From contig DFWB01000253.1 of the NCBI GenBank assembly GCA_002380675.1, positions 1-14,759 of the forward strand: DNA of 14,759 bases. The letters run 5' to 3'. The DNA comes from Akkermansiaceae bacterium UBA4145. GTDB taxonomy: Bacteria > Verrucomicrobiota > Verrucomicrobiia > Verrucomicrobiales > Akkermansiaceae. The first letter of the stretch is position 1. The number at the start of each line of letters is the position of its first letter. Positions 13,845-14,759 of this stretch are shown one piece after another. Both the position numbers and the translations under genes were made by a program. Under the pieces are notes generated by a model. That model did not search any database. It worked only from the letters and a program-made list of their open reading frames with translations, and was not told the DNA's origin.

Positions 13845-14132
13845 CTAGCCCAACCGCTGGTAGTGCTGAAGGTGCACCAGGGCGTTAAGCTTCAATTTAC
13901 CTTGGATCTTCTGAACCTGCTGGGCGTCCGCCTGGAAAATATAGTTCACGTAGTGCCCTCCATCAAGGTGGCGAGCATTGTAGGCAAACTTGTGGCGGCC
14001 TAGCTGCTTGATTTCTTCAAGCTTGGCTCCTTCTGCCTCCATCTCCTTCGCGACAGCTCCCACAAGGTCGTCGACACTATCTTCCTTCCCTTTCGTGTTC
14101 AGAACAATCAGGCCTTCGTATTTCCTGTCCAT
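13845..14132 (-). CDS. rpsF: 30S ribosomal protein bS6
   Basis: bS6 sits on the platform of the small ribosomal subunit next to bS18. The 95-residue protein shows the family pattern: MDRKYEGLIVLNTKG at the start, the central helix LVGAVAKEMEAEGAKLEEIKQLG, HKFAYNARHLDGGHYVNYIFQ, and a final strand NALVHLQHYQRLG. It lacks the acidic tail of the E. coli protein. The frame is open further upstream to 14345, but that stretch is the end of pth in another frame. The bS6 N-terminus fixes the start at 14132. This start lies 56 bases inside pth, so initiation happens within a translated region. Only a weak purine stretch, AAGAAAACAGACG, precedes it. rpsR and rplI, common partners, are not in the window. 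Confidence 0.95.
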   Translation of the reverse strand: MDRKYEGLIVLNTKGKEDSVDDLVGAVAKEMEAEGAKLEEIKQLGRHKFAYNARHLDGGHYVNYIFQADAQQVQKIQGKLKLNALVHLQHYQRLG

Positions 14133-14751
14133 CGTCTGTTTTCTTGGGTTTCGATTTAGAATCGGGTTTTGTTTTTTGCCCCTTGGGGCGCGAATTAAAG
14201 CGGTTGGCAGCCTTGCTGATGCCTTCAGCGAGGGCAACCTGCACAGCATCGACAGCGGTGGCAAGCGCCTTTTCCGCCGCTTCCCTCTCATCGGGCCCGA
14301 AGCGACCAAGTACGTGCCCACTGAGCCTTGCTCCCGGAACCCCACCGATTCCTACTTTGAGACGCGGAAATGACTGAGAACCCAGATCTGAGAGAAGGCT
14401 CTGAATACCATTATGACCGCCAGCACTGCCATTTAGCCGAAATCGGTGCTGCCCTAGCGGCAGGGCGACGTCATCATACACGACTAGAATGCTTTCAGGG
14501 GCAATCTTGTAAAAACGGGAAACCGCAGCAACAGCACGGCCACTGAGGTTCATATAGGTCTGGGGCTTGAGAAACAGAAGTCCTTCGGCAGAGCGACACA
14601 TTTCAGCCCTCCATTTCTTCTCAGGGCGGAATGCCAACCCGGCAGCGGTCACCACCCTCTCAAGAATTTCGAAGCCGACGTTGTGCCGGGTCCCAGCATA
14701 CTCCTTACCAGGATTTCCCAAGCCTACGACCAGTTGCGGAATATCAGCCAC
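14077..14751 (-). CDS. pth: Peptidyl-tRNA hydrolase Pth with extended basic C-terminal tail
   Basis: Pth frees tRNA from peptidyl-tRNA that drops off ribosomes. The 224-residue protein has the catalytic and binding residues: GLGNPG with N13, H23 in TRHNVGF, N68 in YMNLS, D94 in VVYDDVALPLG, and N114 in GSAGGHNGIQ. The core ends near residue 185 (KAANRF), where most Pth proteins stop. Here ~38 more residues follow, first lysine-rich (PKGQKTKPDSKSKPKK) then mixed charged. This tail overlaps the first 56 bases of rpsF. The start is GTG at 14751 with an AGAGG stretch running into it. Because the window ends a few bases upstream, an earlier start cannot be excluded, but VGLGNPG at residue 9 is the usual distance. 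Confidence 0.94.
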   Translation of the reverse strand: MADIPQLVVGLGNPGKEYAGTRHNVGFEILERVVTAAGLAFRPEKKWRAEMCRSAEGLLFLKPQTYMNLSGRAVAAVSRFYKIAPESILVVYDDVALPLGQHRFRLNGSAGGHNGIQSLLSDLGSQSFPRLKVGIGGVPGARLSGHVLGRFGPDEREAAEKALATAVDAVQVALAEGISKAANRFNSRPKGQKTKPDSKSKPKKTDDGQEIRRPDCSEHEREGR

Positions 14752-14759
14752 CTCTGTCC

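Noticed and set aside
14133..14345. Extended bS6 start at 14345
   Set aside because: The added residues are Arg/Pro-rich, unlike any bS6, and are the pth coding sequence read in another frame. MDRKYEGL is the family N-terminus.
1..14759. CRISPR arrays, insertion sequences, tRNA or rRNA genes, defence or mobile systems
   Set aside because: I saw no regularly spaced repeats, transposase motifs, terminal inverted repeats, cloverleaf sequences or nuclease/toxin motifs by eye. The window is a housekeeping region.

Overview
The window is a stretch of bacterial chromosome, roughly 55% G+C by eye, densely packed with mostly conserved housekeeping genes. No transposase, phage gene, CRISPR array, rRNA or tRNA was seen. 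The gene mix, weak ribosome-binding sites and protein style suggest Verrucomicrobiota, possibly Opitutae. The features behind this are an Asp-type HemB, a ROK-like kinase paired with a PIG-L deacetylase, a secreted protein ending in two beta-rich modules, and propeller-M28 peptidases. The assignment is an inference from recalled family resemblance, not a placement.

Layout from left to right. Positions 1-1601 (minus) hold the 5' part of a secreted beta-propeller/M28 peptidase gene whose 3' end lies outside the window. A 92-base divergent region separates it from a plus-strand run: trmD (tRNA m1G37 methyltransferase), yicC (endoribonuclease family), a ROK-like sugar kinase, a PIG-L-type deacetylase and a secreted protein of unknown function (to 7209). 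Converging on these are hemB and cysS on the minus strand (7233-9656). A divergent region with a symmetric -10 element separates cysS from a plus-strand two-TM membrane protein (9797-10432). The tail of that gene overlaps the tail of a minus-strand voltage-gated potassium channel (10362-11267). Next come a minus-strand lipoprotein-like gene (11381-12037), plus-strand rlmN (12148-13212), and the minus-strand block pth-rpsF-ssb (14751 down to 13215).

How the genes fit together. Several serve translation: trmD, rlmN, cysS, pth and rpsF, with yicC in RNA turnover. ssb serves replication and repair, and hemB serves tetrapyrrole synthesis. The kinase and deacetylase form a plausible two-gene amino-sugar cassette.

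The most notable signal is regulatory. Three genes (yicC, hemB, rlmN) have a -10-like hexamer ending 5 or 6 bases before the start codon, and the M28 gene has one 11 bases before. This predicts leaderless or near-leaderless mRNAs, and it fits the scarcity of Shine-Dalgarno sequences across the window. Signals are also folded into coding sequence: the hemB -10 contains the cysS stop codon, and a possible ssb terminator is formed by ssb's last codons.
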